Assembly (NCBI GenBank): GCA_903884655.1
Contig: CAISFO010000074.1
Location: 1 to 45,710 of the forward strand
DNA length: 45,710 nt
Reading direction: 5' to 3'
From: an uncultured Holophagaceae bacterium
GTDB lineage: Bacteria > Acidobacteriota > Holophagae > Holophagales > Holophagaceae
Below are positions 1-9,461 of this stretch, one piece after another. The notes beneath the pieces are model-generated. The model did not search any database. It saw only the letters and a list, made by a program, of their open reading frames with translations, and was not told the origin of the DNA. Positions within the stretch are counted from its first letter, which is position 1; each line of letters starts with the position of its first letter. The translations under genes and the position numbers were made by a program.

Positions 1-37
1 AACACCTCGAAAGCATTGGGCTGGGGTGAAGCGCATT

Positions 38-54
38 TTCACAGGTGCTGTGAA
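38..54. other. Small hairpin downstream of the first lipoprotein gene
   Basis: TTCACAG and CTGTGAA form a 7-bp stem with a 3-nt loop, 47 bp beyond the stop codon of the leftmost minus-strand gene. No U-run follows on the minus strand, so it is at best a weak or Rho-assisted terminator. It may only be incidental. Confidence 0.3.
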
Positions 55-100
55 TCCTAGCAGTAGGGAATTGACCTTCTTACTGGTGATATAGCCTATC

Positions 101-964
101 TTAAGTAAGGTTCAAGCTGCTGAACCTCACGGATTCAGGAGTAGTAGTCGTAGTTCCAGTGATCCCACCAACTACATAGAGATTGGACTCTGTGGCATCC
201 AGGACCATATTTCCTACTGCAAACTGTGAGTCACCTACAATGGTTGAAGTGGTCCCGTTGGGGTGGATTACCGTAATGGTGTTATCCATGGCACCGTCAT
301 TGTAGGCGTAGATCGTTCCGTCAATGGCAACCGCGCCAAGCTCCAGGGTAAAGGCCGAGACAACGGAGACATTTCCAGAAAGATCAATGTGGTAAAGATG
401 CCCACCAGCACCCGGTCCATCGGAGGCTACAAAGGCGTTGTCATGCTGGCTCCACACAAGAAATTTGGAACCGGGGATTGTGGTCATATTGAAAGGCTGA
501 ATTATCCCCGTGGGGGAAACCTTATAAAATCGGTCCTCATACAGATAGAGATTCCCGCTGGGATCCTTGGCGAAGGGAGCCATAAGTCCAGAAGGGGGCA
601 CACTTTGATTTGAGAAGGTATCCACCCCATAAGCCACCAGGGAGACATCCTTCGTCACGGTCCCAGCGCTATTGCCAACCGTCAGACGGACGGTCTGCCT
701 TGCGTGGGGGACCACCGTCTTAGCGGTGACATCCCCCACAGCAGCACTCGTAACGGCATCCGTCAGGGTGGTGGAGGTAGGCGCAGAGCCGCCCAGCGTC
801 CAAGAGAGGTTGACCGTCTGCCCATAATTCACGCTGGCATTGTCAGGCGTGAAGCTGGTGATGGTAGGTGCAGTCACCACAGGGGCAGGGGTAGATCCGC
901 CCCCGCCGCCACAAGCGGCAAGCAGGGCGAGGGTAGCGGTGAGGAAGATGCTAGAAAGCTTCAT
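101..964 (-). CDS. Predicted lipoprotein with Ig-like domain and partial beta-propeller
   Basis: This 287-residue protein is predicted to be exported and lipid-anchored. A short hydrophobic signal ends in the lipobox LAAC with the acylated Cys at residue 18, followed by a Gly/Ser/Pro linker. Residues about 30-115 resemble a bacterial Ig/PKD-type beta-sandwich. Residues 120-280 hold repeated blades of the 'GNLYLYEDRFYKVSPTG' kind seen in NHL/SMP-30 propellers. Only three or four blades fit, fewer than a closed propeller needs, so the protein may be truncated. A clear ribosome site (AGGAGA, 7 nt before ATG) supports the start. It lies 41 bp downstream of the Kelch lipoprotein gene on the same strand and probably shares its transcript. 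Base composition is lower in GC than the window east of 4.3 kb, consistent with island DNA. Its ligand is unknown. Confidence 0.75.
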   Translation of the reverse strand: MKLSSIFLTATLALLAACGGGGGSTPAPVVTAPTITSFTPDNASVNYGQTVNLSWTLGGSAPTSTTLTDAVTSAAVGDVTAKTVVPHARQTVRLTVGNSAGTVTKDVSLVAYGVDTFSNQSVPPSGLMAPFAKDPSGNLYLYEDRFYKVSPTGIIQPFNMTTIPGSKFLVWSQHDNAFVASDGPGAGGHLYHIDLSGNVSVVSAFTLELGAVAIDGTIYAYNDGAMDNTITVIHPNGTTSTIVGDSQFAVGNMVLDATESNLYVVGGITGTTTTTPESVRFSSLNLT

Positions 965-1005
965 GGTAGTTTCTCCTACTTAAAATACGGGCGAATTCTG
1001 ACTTT

Positions 1006-2517
1006 TTAAGGCTGAATAATTTTTAATTGAATGACAGCCGTAACAGTAGGATCGTCTTTAGCAGTTGCAGTCACACTAATCACTGTAGCTGTAGTATTTC
1101 CAACCGTAAGAAGGCCCGTTGAGTCAATAGAGCAATTATCACCCGTAACGGACCAGTTGACTCCAGCAGCATAAGTAGTAGCCATCTGCATGGTTGTATT
1201 TATTACAACCGTTTCTGTTACAAAGCTGACATAAAGCTTCGCACCTGGGTCATAAATTTCCGCCGTGTTGTCCTCTAAACTCATTGCTGTAGAGCCACCA
1301 GTGATCAAAACAAATCCATTAGGGAGCGAAGTCACCGAATGACTCATGCGCTCTACAGTCATTGAGCCAGTAGATCCACTAAAGACAGGATTAGCATCCC
1401 ACTTATGGGCTAACTCACTGGCAACAGGAACACCCGCATCAACACCACCCGCGTAAAGGGTATAACCCGTCTGGAGGAAGACAGCTTCACCGTAGTAACG
1501 AGTGCCGACAAGAGGATCGGAGGTCGTAGAGGTTCCAGTAGTCAGGTCATAAATTTCAACGGATTTTAGACCTTGATTGGAATCGGTTGGGACACTATTC
1601 CCACCATAAATACCCACCTTGTTGTTAGGCAAGAGAACTGCTGTGGTGCGGGATCGAGCCACATTAAGATCGCCCTGTTTAGTCAAGGTCTGCGTAGCAA
1701 TATCGTATTTCCAGACCACACTAAGGATAGCGTTGGTGGAGAAGTGCTGCCCCCCAAAGAACCAGACATTGCCTGTAGCGTCCTGAACCGAAGCAGAAAA
1801 GACAGCGGGGACATAACCCGTGGGGTAAGAAGGGATAGGGCCAGCAGGATAATAAGTGATCCCGTCACCCCCCAGGTAGCCATGAGCCATATCCTGGATG
1901 AAGAAACCGCCAGAGCCACCGAAGACAAGCAACTTGTTGTTGCCTACATAGTAAGTGTCCTCGACACCATAGAAAGACAGATCCCCATGGAGGGTGTTGA
2001 TGGTGTCCGTGGCGGGGTCATAGATATCAATGTTGCCCCCAGGTCCACCATCACTAGGATTGTTCCCACCTACGATGGCAACCTTGCCATCAGGAAGGTT
2101 GGTTACACCGAATGAACGCATGCTGGAGTAATCCCAGCCCACACGATTCATACGAGGGAGTGACAGGGTAGCTCCAGAAGGTGTGAAGGTCTCCGTTGCA
2201 GGATCGAAGACATCCATAGAGGTCGAGGCAGCAGCTTGCTGCCCACCAATAACGAGAACCTTGCCGTTCATCATCAGAATGGCCCGATGGTTGTGCCGGG
2301 GCGTCTGCATCGTGGTTGTGACTGCTCCAGCAGCCACAAAAGCCTTAGCCCCCCGAAGCGCCAAGCCAGCAGACTTGGACTTCAAGGCACGGAAGGTGCC
2401 GTAAGTCTTCTGGACTGGCGGGACAATAGGGGTAGGGGTATTGGTAGAATCGCCCCCACCGCCACAGGCGGTAAGCAGGGCGAGGGTTGCGGTGAGGAGG
2501 ATGGTTGTGAGTCGCAT
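1006..2517 (-). CDS. Kelch-repeat beta-propeller lipoprotein
   Basis: This predicted surface lipoprotein has 503 residues from the chosen ATG at 2517. The signal peptide ends in lipobox LTAC (Cys18) and is followed by Gly-rich and Pro-rich linkers. Residues about 65-420 contain around six Kelch/galactose-oxidase-type blades with the repeating signature GKVxxxGG...xxIYDPAT. The last ~80 residues look like a Big-type Ig domain ('GLLTVGNTTATVISVTA'). Kelch propellers in secreted proteins usually mediate binding; the galactose-oxidase Cu ligands are not evident, so an enzymatic role is not claimed. An upstream in-frame start at 2586 would bury the signal peptide and is rejected. The signal-peptide DNA is strikingly like that of the gene downstream. 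It lies in the lower-GC block linked to the integrase. Confidence 0.8.
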   Translation of the reverse strand: MRLTTILLTATLALLTACGGGGDSTNTPTPIVPPVQKTYGTFRALKSKSAGLALRGAKAFVAAGAVTTTMQTPRHNHRAILMMNGKVLVIGGQQAAASTSMDVFDPATETFTPSGATLSLPRMNRVGWDYSSMRSFGVTNLPDGKVAIVGGNNPSDGGPGGNIDIYDPATDTINTLHGDLSFYGVEDTYYVGNNKLLVFGGSGGFFIQDMAHGYLGGDGITYYPAGPIPSYPTGYVPAVFSASVQDATGNVWFFGGQHFSTNAILSVVWKYDIATQTLTKQGDLNVARSRTTAVLLPNNKVGIYGGNSVPTDSNQGLKSVEIYDLTTGTSTTSDPLVGTRYYGEAVFLQTGYTLYAGGVDAGVPVASELAHKWDANPVFSGSTGSMTVERMSHSVTSLPNGFVLITGGSTAMSLEDNTAEIYDPGAKLYVSFVTETVVINTTMQMATTYAAGVNWSVTGDNCSIDSTGLLTVGNTTATVISVTATAKDDPTVTAVIQLKIIQP

Positions 2518-2940
2518 GTGCGGGACTCCGAGGCTATAGGCGTGGAAATTCCGGCATGCGCTCTTAATCGGGCCTGACAGTTGCATGCTTGAGTCTCAAG
2601 TCCTCAATCTGGTGAGGGGGCCCCCGATACTTTGCCCTCACAACCGGATCGGCAGCAAAGATCGTGGGAATACCGGACCCCGAAGTGATCCTGGAAGAGG
2701 GTGACGAGTAGCGTCCCCCTCGCTCACCCTGCCCGAGCCGTTCCACCTGTCGATCCTCACCGAGATAGTTCAGGAGGCCTCAGGCATGACCGTACCAAGG
2801 GCAACGGGGCAGGGTGAGACGGTTCACCATTGCGCTGTCATCACCCACTTACCGTCTACGATGCTGGGTTTGAGTTTGGCCACGATCAGGCCAGTCCAGA
2901 GATTTCCGGAACCCTGGACAGGAGTGCTGCCCCCAGCCAA

Positions 2941-3167
2941 GCCAGGGGGGGGGGGCGGTTTGACAGTACGGTCAGTTGGATTCTCTAGATTTCCTTTCTT
3001 CCCTCCCCACCTCTCCTCCCCCCTTCCTTCTTCCCTGTACAAAAAAGGAGAATAGAACTGTAAAACCGTCAGAACCGACAGGAAGCCCCATGGGGCCTCA
3101 TTCTGCATCGTGACGGTTCTAATATTCAGCGGTCAGGAACTGACACAACTGACAGCCCCCCCCTGGC
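2941..3167. repeat. 227-bp segment bounded by an 11-bp inverted repeat
   Basis: GCCAGGGGGGG at 2941-2951 is matched exactly by its reverse complement at 3157-3167. About 20 bp inside each end lies an inward-facing GTCAGTT (2971-2977, and complementary at 3147-3153). Inside are two more palindromes: AACCGTCA (3064-3071) against TGACGGTT (3111-3118), and GCCCCATGGGGC (3085-3096). The left G-tract is 11 long and the right C-tract 8 long. The layout would fit a small non-autonomous element or a recombinase-binding region beside the integrase. No target-site duplication was identified. Confidence 0.5.
2960..3155. repeat. Iterated AACYGWCA-type motifs next to the integrase
   Basis: Short related octamers occur in pairs spaced about 9 bp apart. 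AACTGACA is found at 3138-3145 and again at 3147-3154. ACTGTAAAACCGTCAG and AACCGACAG lie around 3057-3080. In reverse orientation, TTGACAGTACGGTCAGTTGG lies at 2960-2979. The pairing and spacing resemble iterons or the arm-type sites bound by tyrosine recombinases and excisionases, but no binding protein can be assigned from sequence alone. Confidence 0.45.
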
Positions 3168-3188
3168 CTGCCTTCTGGCTTGCCCAGG

Positions 3189-4223
3189 TCAGGCCAACCC
3201 CAGCTTCTGACTCAGTGCCTCCTGGGCCTGCCGTTTGGCATCGAGGCTGGTCTCGATGTAGATCATGGTTGTGGTGATGCTCTTGTGGCCAAGCATCCCC
3301 TGGATTTCTGTAATGGGCGTTCCTGCCTGTGCATGGAGGCTGGCGAAGGTCGCTCTGAGCCGGTGCTGAGTGAGATTGCCCAGACCTAATTCCTTGCAGA
3401 CTCTCCGGAGCGCCTTGGCACAGAACTGTGCCCGATGTGGCCTGCCATCCTCAGAGGGGAAAACCCATTCACTGATGGTTTTCGGCATGCCCTGAATCGC
3501 AGACCAGAGCCAATCGGGGACAGGTAGGATTCTGGCCTCTTTACCCTTGGCTTTGCCCACGACATAGGTTCTCTGATCAAAATCGAACCACTCCCAGCGC
3601 ATCCCCAATGCTTCAGCCTCTCTGAGTCCCAAGCCCACCATGACCCGAAGAATGATCGCAACTTGGATATTCCGAGCCGCCTTGTCAACGGCTGCCAGGA
3701 ATTCATGGATCTGGGGGGCTGGAACAGTGGGGCGGGGCTTCCGTTGGACCCGGATAAATTCAGAGCGGAACTGAAGTTCCCTTAGTGCGCCAAGGGATAA
3801 GGCATACCGGCAGAGGAGCTTGAGAATTTTCAAGGCATCGTTGAAGGTCACTGGGGACCTGCCAGCCTCAAGCATTCTTGAACGAACCCTTGCAACATCC
3901 TCAGTCTGAATCTGGTCCACCCGTTTGCCCCCCATCGTGGGAAGCAGCCAATTCCGGGAAACCCTCTCGACATCATCCCAATGTTTCTTGCTGTGAACTG
4001 CCTTGTGGACCTTGAGCCACTGGCTAACCAGGGTGGATAGGGTGGGAACTTTGGGGGCGCCACATTGGGCCAGTAAAAGTTCCTTCCTCCGCTCCTCCAG
4101 CACCTTCTTGGCAGTGGTGAGGTCCTTAGCTCTGGTAGATCCGTGAAGCCTCTGACCGTTGATCTTCAAGGAGAAGTGCCAATACTCCCCGACCTTCTTC
4201 AGTCCTGGATGGTTGGATACCAT
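3189..4223 (-). CDS. Tyrosine recombinase / phage-type integrase
   Basis: This is a site-specific recombinase, 344 residues from ATG 4223. That start is preceded by AGGGGAG at good spacing; an upstream in-frame start at 4295 lacks one. Residues 1-55 look like an arm-binding domain, about 60-160 a SAM-like core-binding domain, and 175-335 the catalytic domain. The full catalytic set is visible: Arg201 (in GLGLREAEALG), a lysine at about 226-228, His287 and Arg290 (HRLR), His313 (LGH) and nucleophile Tyr322 (MIYIET). It is therefore probably functional. Its 5' end lies 100 bp from the 5' end of tRNA-Arg(CCT), a common type of integration target, and the DNA to its left is lower in GC. It is probably the integrase of the island occupying the left end of the window. 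The other island end is not in view. Confidence 0.93.
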   Translation of the reverse strand: MVSNHPGLKKVGEYWHFSLKINGQRLHGSTRAKDLTTAKKVLEERRKELLLAQCGAPKVPTLSTLVSQWLKVHKAVHSKKHWDDVERVSRNWLLPTMGGKRVDQIQTEDVARVRSRMLEAGRSPVTFNDALKILKLLCRYALSLGALRELQFRSEFIRVQRKPRPTVPAPQIHEFLAAVDKAARNIQVAIILRVMVGLGLREAEALGMRWEWFDFDQRTYVVGKAKGKEARILPVPDWLWSAIQGMPKTISEWVFPSEDGRPHRAQFCAKALRRVCKELGLGNLTQHRLRATFASLHAQAGTPITEIQGMLGHKSITTTMIYIETSLDAKRQAQEALSQKLGLA

Positions 4224-4302
4224 GAAAACTCCCCTGATTTGGGGGGTTCCCTTTGAACACGGAAATGGGGACCGGACACAACATAGACACAACACCTCAC
4301 GC

Positions 4303-4308
4303 TAGAAT
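4303..4308 (+). promoter_or_regulatory. Candidate -10 element for tRNA-Arg
   Basis: TAGAAT lies 15 bp before the first base of the tRNA and fits a sigma-70 -10 hexamer. The hexamer 17 bp upstream is a poor -35 match. The element sits inside the 100-bp gap shared with the integrase leader, which runs the other way. Confidence 0.4.
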
Positions 4309-4323
4309 GAGGTCTGCCGCGTG

Positions 4324-4399
4324 GGTCCCGTAGCTCAGCGGATAGAGCGACCGCCTCCTAAGCGGTAGGTCGTGGGTTCAATTCCCGCCGGGACCACCA
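4324..4399 (+). tRNA. tRNA-Arg (anticodon CCT)
   Basis: A complete 76-nt cloverleaf can be drawn. The acceptor stem is GGTCCCG/CGGGACC, the D arm GCTC...GAGC, the anticodon stem ACCGC/GCGGT with loop CTCCTAA giving anticodon CCT, and the T arm GTGGG/CCCGC around TTCAATT. Discriminator A and an encoded CCA follow. It reads AGG codons. The tRNA is intact although an integrase sits on its 5' side. Confidence 0.97.
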
Positions 4400-4414
4400 G
4401 CCTACTCCGACCTC

Positions 4415-5113
4415 ATGCCTCCCCTCTTCGACGCCCATAGCCACCTGCCGAATACGGATGCAGACCCGCCTGTTCAGGTGCGAGTCGTTTGCGGAACCTG
4501 CGAATCCGATTGGAACGCGGTCCTGTCCCACGGGGCTTCCGACCCGCAGGTCCTCCCCATGCTCGGTCTGCATCCCTGGCACGTGGCAGCCGCCTCGCCG
4601 GATTGGGCCATGCGACTGGAGGCCCTGTTGCGGGAGCACCGCACGGGCGTTGGCGAATGCGGCCTGGATTTCGCACGGAAAGAGTCCGACCGGACCGAGC
4701 AAGAGGCGGCCTTCCGAATCCAGCTCCGGCTGGCCCAGAGCTTCCACCGTCCCATCGCCATCCATGTCGTACAGGCCTGGGGACGCTGTCTCGACCTGTT
4801 GAAGGAAGTGGGCGTGCCTCCAGCGGGCGCCCTGGTGCACGCCTTCTCTGGCAGCCGGGACATGGCCCTTGCCCTGCAATCCCTGGGGATCTTCCTCTCC
4901 TTCTCACGCGAATCCCTCAGACCCGATCGCCCGAAGGCAAGGGAAGCGCTGCGCTCCGTGAATCCAGGTTTCTTGTTGCTGGAAACCGATGGCGCCACCG
5001 ACCTGGGAGCCGTGGTCATGGCCGGAGCGGAAATCCTACAGATCCCAGAGGAGGACCTGGCGGCTCTGACCTGGGAGAATGGCCAGCGTTGCTTCAGGGA
5101 GTTGCTGGCATGA
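4415..5113 (+). CDS. TatD-family metal-dependent hydrolase
   Basis: This is a TIM-barrel metallo-hydrolase of 232 residues, somewhat shorter than the usual ~260. The metal ligands expected for TatD are present: His8 and His10 in FDAHSHL, Glu81 (VGECGLDF), His117 (IAIHVV), His142 (LVHAFSG) and Asp192 (LLLETDG). The family has been linked to 3'-5' exonuclease activity and DNA repair or quality control, but the substrate here is not known. The gene starts 15 bp after the tRNA-Arg CCA end and overlaps the next gene by ATGA, so the two are probably translationally coupled. The TatD-TcdA pairing suggests a shared housekeeping operon outside the island. Confidence 0.9.
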   Translation: MPPLFDAHSHLPNTDADPPVQVRVVCGTCESDWNAVLSHGASDPQVLPMLGLHPWHVAAASPDWAMRLEALLREHRTGVGECGLDFARKESDRTEQEAAFRIQLRLAQSFHRPIAIHVVQAWGRCLDLLKEVGVPPAGALVHAFSGSRDMALALQSLGIFLSFSRESLRPDRPKAREALRSVNPGFLLLETDGATDLGAVVMAGAEILQIPEEDLAALTWENGQRCFRELLA

Positions 5114-5852
5114 GGTGGTTTTCCCGCAGTGAACTGCTGCTCGGCGAAGTGGCGCTGGAGCGGTTGCGGGCCTCCCGTGTGACGGTGTTCGGCCTGGGAG
5201 GAGTGGGGTCCTTCGCCGTGGAGGCTCTGGCCAGGGCGGGCGTCGGGCACCTGCGGCTGGTGGACCATGATGTCGTGGGCCCCAGCAACCTCAACCGCCA
5301 GCTCTTCGCTCTGCGGTCCACTGTTGGCCAGCCCAAGGCCGCCGTGGCCGCTGCGCGGGTACGCGACATCAACCCCGAATGCCAGGTGGAGGCCTGCCAG
5401 ACCTTCATCCACACGGACACCCTGCCGGACCTGCTCGACCCACGGCCCGACGTCATGATCGACGCCATCGATTCCATGACCTGCAAGGTGGCCCTCATGC
5501 GTACGGCCCACGAGCAGGGCATCCCCATCATCACGGCCATGGGCGCCGGGGGTCGCACAGACAGCAGCCAGCTCTTCGTGGGGGACCTGAGCGATACCCG
5601 CATCTGCCCCCTGGCGGCCCGGGTCCGTAAGGAGCTGCGGAAGGCTGGCATCACCCAGGGAATCCGCTGTGTCTATTCGCTGGAACCCGCTGACAATAAG
5701 CGCCCCGCAAATCCTGTGGACATCGAGCCGCACCGGGGCCCAGGCCGCCATCGCCGACCCGTGGGCACCATTTCCTACATGCCGGCCATCGTGGGACTGA
5801 AAGTGGCGGAAGAGGTGCTGAGGATGTTGCTGGAGGTCCCCGAAAAGGAATC

Positions 5853-5856
<4 letters not shown>
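5110..5856 (+). CDS. tcdA: tRNA threonylcarbamoyladenosine dehydratase (TcdA/CsdL-like E1 enzyme)
   Basis: This 248-residue ThiF/E1-like ATP-dependent enzyme is expected to cyclise t6A37 in ANN-decoding tRNAs to ct6A. The N-terminal Rossmann motif GLGGVGS (about residues 27-33), the Asn-Arg-Gln stretch NLNRQLFA, and the DAIDSMTCK segment typical of TcdA are all present, followed by the conserved RCVYSLEP region. Its ATG overlaps the tatD stop (ATGA). An upstream in-frame extension in the tatD region is just the other frame of tatD. Its stop shares the bases CTAG with the stop of the convergent histidine kinase gene. MoeB/ThiF-type paralogues are the main alternative, but the C-terminal sequence favours TcdA. 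Confidence 0.88.
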
Positions 5857-7463
<1,607 letters not shown>

Positions 7464-7509
7464 GAATGACTCCTTGGGAATGTCGGGGGGTTAGTCTAGA
7501 CCCGGTCTC

Positions 7510-7580
7510 AATATAGATCGTCCATTCTTGCAAAAATGTTTAACAATAAATTTAATTTTAAATGTTTCAATATATACAGC
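7510..7580 (-). promoter_or_regulatory. AT-rich promoter region of the hybrid kinase gene
   Basis: This roughly 70-bp stretch is far more A/T-rich than its surroundings and lies 50-120 bp upstream of the kinase start. Read on the minus strand it ends in TATATT (7515-7510), a good -10 hexamer. The -35 position is weak. AT-richness may also supply an UP element or a nucleoid-protein site. Confidence 0.4.
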
Positions 7581-7647
7581 TAGAGGTTCGTCCTAACGAC
7601 GCCCCCCTACTCTCAGCCTGGAACCTGATGAACCGCCAGGACCGGTC

Positions 7648-9273
7648 CTAGCGCCCCGCGGGGGCGTTGTATTCCTGGTAGGAGCCCCGGAAGTCCTCGA
7701 TGCCGTCGTCGGTGAGGTGCCAGATGCGGGTGGCCACTTCGTCGATGATGTCCTCGTCGTGGGTGACGAAGAGGAGGGTGCCCTCGTAGCGCTGGAGGGC
7801 ATCGTTCAAGGCGATGACCGCCTCCAGGTCCAGGTGGTTGGTGGGCTCATCCATGACCAGGATGTTGGGCTTCTGGAGCATGAGCTTGCAGAAGAGCAGG
7901 CGGCAGGACTCGCCGCCGCTCAGCACGTCCGTCATCTTGTTGCCCTCTTCGCCGCGGAAGAGCATCTGGCCCATGACGCCGCGGATCTGCTCCTTGGTGG
8001 CCTCGGGGTCGAACTGGTGCAGCCAGGTGACCAGTTCGTAGCCCTTGGGGATGCTTTCGGCGAAATCCTGGGAGAAGTAGCCCACGTTGGCGTCGTGGCC
8101 CCACTTGACCTCACCGCCGTCCAGCTTCAGCCCCAGCTCAGTGACCTGGGGCGCATTGGCCAGCAGGGCGTTCAGCAGGGTGGTCTTGCCGATGCCGTTC
8201 CGGCCCATGACCGCGATTTTCTCGCCCCGCTGCACCATGGCCGAGAAACCCTTGATGACCTCGTGGCGCCCTCCGGTCCCATCCTTGTCGGTGTCGTAAC
8301 CCTTCTTCACGCCTTCGAATTCCAGGGCGTAGCGGCCCCCGGGCTTCAGCTGGTTGAACTTGATGAAGGGGCGCTGGATGTTGCTGCGGGCCAGGTCGCT
8401 GGGCTGGAGGCGCTCCACTTCCTTGCGGCGGCTGTTCACCTGGCTGCTGCGGGTGCCCGCGGCGAAGCGCTGGATGAACTCGTTCAGCTGGGCAATCTTC
8501 TTCTCCCGCTGGGCGTTGTCGGATTCGATGCGCGAGCGCACCTGGATCTTGGCCATGACCATGTCGTCATAGCCGCCGGTGTACTGGATGATGGTCTGGT
8601 AGTCGATGTCGGCGATGTGGGTGCAGACATTGTTCAGGAAGTGGCGGTCATGGGAGATCACCACCACCGTGCCCTTGAAACGGTCCAGGAACTCCTCCAG
8701 CCAGTGGATGGAATCCAGGTCCAGGTGGTTCGTCGGCTCGTCCAGCAGCAGGGCCGCCGGGTTACCGAACAGGGCCTGGGACAGCAGCACGCGCACCTTC
8801 TGACCGCCCTGCAGCTCGCTCATCTTGCGCCCGTGCAGGGATTCGGGAATGCCCAGCCCGTCCAGCAGGACCGCCGCATCACTCTCGGCGGTGTAGCCGT
8901 CCTCGTCGGCCACGATGCCTTCCAGTTCGGCCACCCGCATGCCGTCCTCGTCGGTCATCTCGGCCTTGTCGTAGATGGCGTCCCGCTCCTGCAGGGCCGT
9001 CCACAGGCCCTTGTTACCCATGATCACCGTGTCGATAACCCGGAACTGGTCGAAGGCGAACTGGTCCTGGCGCAGGATGCCCATCTTGCGGGGCCGGATC
9101 ACGTTCCCCATCTGCTGCTCCAGCTCGCCGGACAGGATCTTCATGAAGGTGGACTTCCCCGAGCCGTTGGGCCCCGTCAGGCCATAGCGCCGGCCGGGGT
9201 TGAAGGTCGTGGTCACATCCTCGAACAGGATTTTCGACCCGTAACGCATCGTGACGTTTTGCACTGCCAGCAT
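7648..9273 (-). CDS. ybiT: ABC-F ATPase, YbiT-type
   Basis: This is a cytoplasmic ABC-F protein of 541 residues with two ATPase cassettes and no membrane domain. The first Walker A (GPNGSGKST, residues 34-42), signature LQGGQKVRV and Walker B LLLDEPTNHLD are intact. The second cassette has GRNGIGKTT, signature LSGGESCRL and LVMDEPTNHLD. The sequence RQDQFAFDQFRVIDTVIMG and the inter-domain region match the YbiT branch rather than EttA or Uup. ABC-F proteins act on the ribosome at the E site to rescue or tune translation. ATG 9273 follows GGGAG by 5 nt; the GTG two codons upstream is too close to that site. The gene is transcribed in the same direction as ssb but separated from it by a terminator. 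Confidence 0.9.
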   Translation of the reverse strand: MLAVQNVTMRYGSKILFEDVTTTFNPGRRYGLTGPNGSGKSTFMKILSGELEQQMGNVIRPRKMGILRQDQFAFDQFRVIDTVIMGNKGLWTALQERDAIYDKAEMTDEDGMRVAELEGIVADEDGYTAESDAAVLLDGLGIPESLHGRKMSELQGGQKVRVLLSQALFGNPAALLLDEPTNHLDLDSIHWLEEFLDRFKGTVVVISHDRHFLNNVCTHIADIDYQTIIQYTGGYDDMVMAKIQVRSRIESDNAQREKKIAQLNEFIQRFAAGTRSSQVNSRRKEVERLQPSDLARSNIQRPFIKFNQLKPGGRYALEFEGVKKGYDTDKDGTGGRHEVIKGFSAMVQRGEKIAVMGRNGIGKTTLLNALLANAPQVTELGLKLDGGEVKWGHDANVGYFSQDFAESIPKGYELVTWLHQFDPEATKEQIRGVMGQMLFRGEEGNKMTDVLSGGESCRLLFCKLMLQKPNILVMDEPTNHLDLEAVIALNDALQRYEGTLLFVTHDEDIIDEVATRIWHLTDDGIEDFRGSYQEYNAPAGR

Positions 9274-9404
9274 GGACACTCCCGAACCGGTTATTGTAGC
9301 TCGGTTTGGGGGGATCTCCGAGGGGCGTTCTCAGCTGGACCTGCTCCAGGCTGCGCCTGAAGTGAGGCGGGTCCGCCGCCTTGACAATCCCTTCCGCAAT
9401 TCAA

Positions 9405-9425
9405 AACGGCGCCTGAGGCGCCGTT
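9405..9425 (-). terminator. Intrinsic terminator after ssb
   Basis: AACGGCGCC and GGCGCCGTT form a perfect 9-bp stem with a 3-nt loop, 36 bp beyond the ssb stop. On the minus strand the stem runs into TTTT. The short U-run is modest but the position is right. Confidence 0.7.
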
Positions 9426-9461
9426 CTGATGCATGTTGGATGCCCTCGGCGGATCCGCGAT

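Larger units (their letters stand above)
2518..3188. other. 671-bp non-coding stretch between island lipoprotein and integrase
   Basis: I see no convincing gene here. The left half (2587-2930) has reading frames interrupted by stops and no recognisable protein. The right half (2931-3167) is simple and repetitive: an 11-G tract, a long pyrimidine run (2982-3038), and several copies of an AACTGACA-like motif. The repeats are listed separately. The composition suggests decayed mobile-element DNA or the regulatory and recombination region of an integrative element. Confidence 0.6.

Noticed and set aside
1..10. AACACCTC at the window start, also seen at 4291-4298 near the tRNA, as an attachment repeat.
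   Set aside because: Eight bases are expected by chance, and the 5' context is cut off by the window edge.
2786..3108. Open frames on both strands in the repeat-rich stretch before the integrase.
   Set aside because: Their translations are low-complexity (poly-Pro, Gly/Glu/Lys runs) and follow the homopolymers and repeats; no ribosome site or family resemblance.
7648..9273. Long plus-strand frame lying antisense to the ABC-F gene.
   Set aside because: The Val/His/Leu/Gln-rich translation is the known antisense shadow of a GC-rich gene; both ATPase cassettes are perfect on the minus strand.
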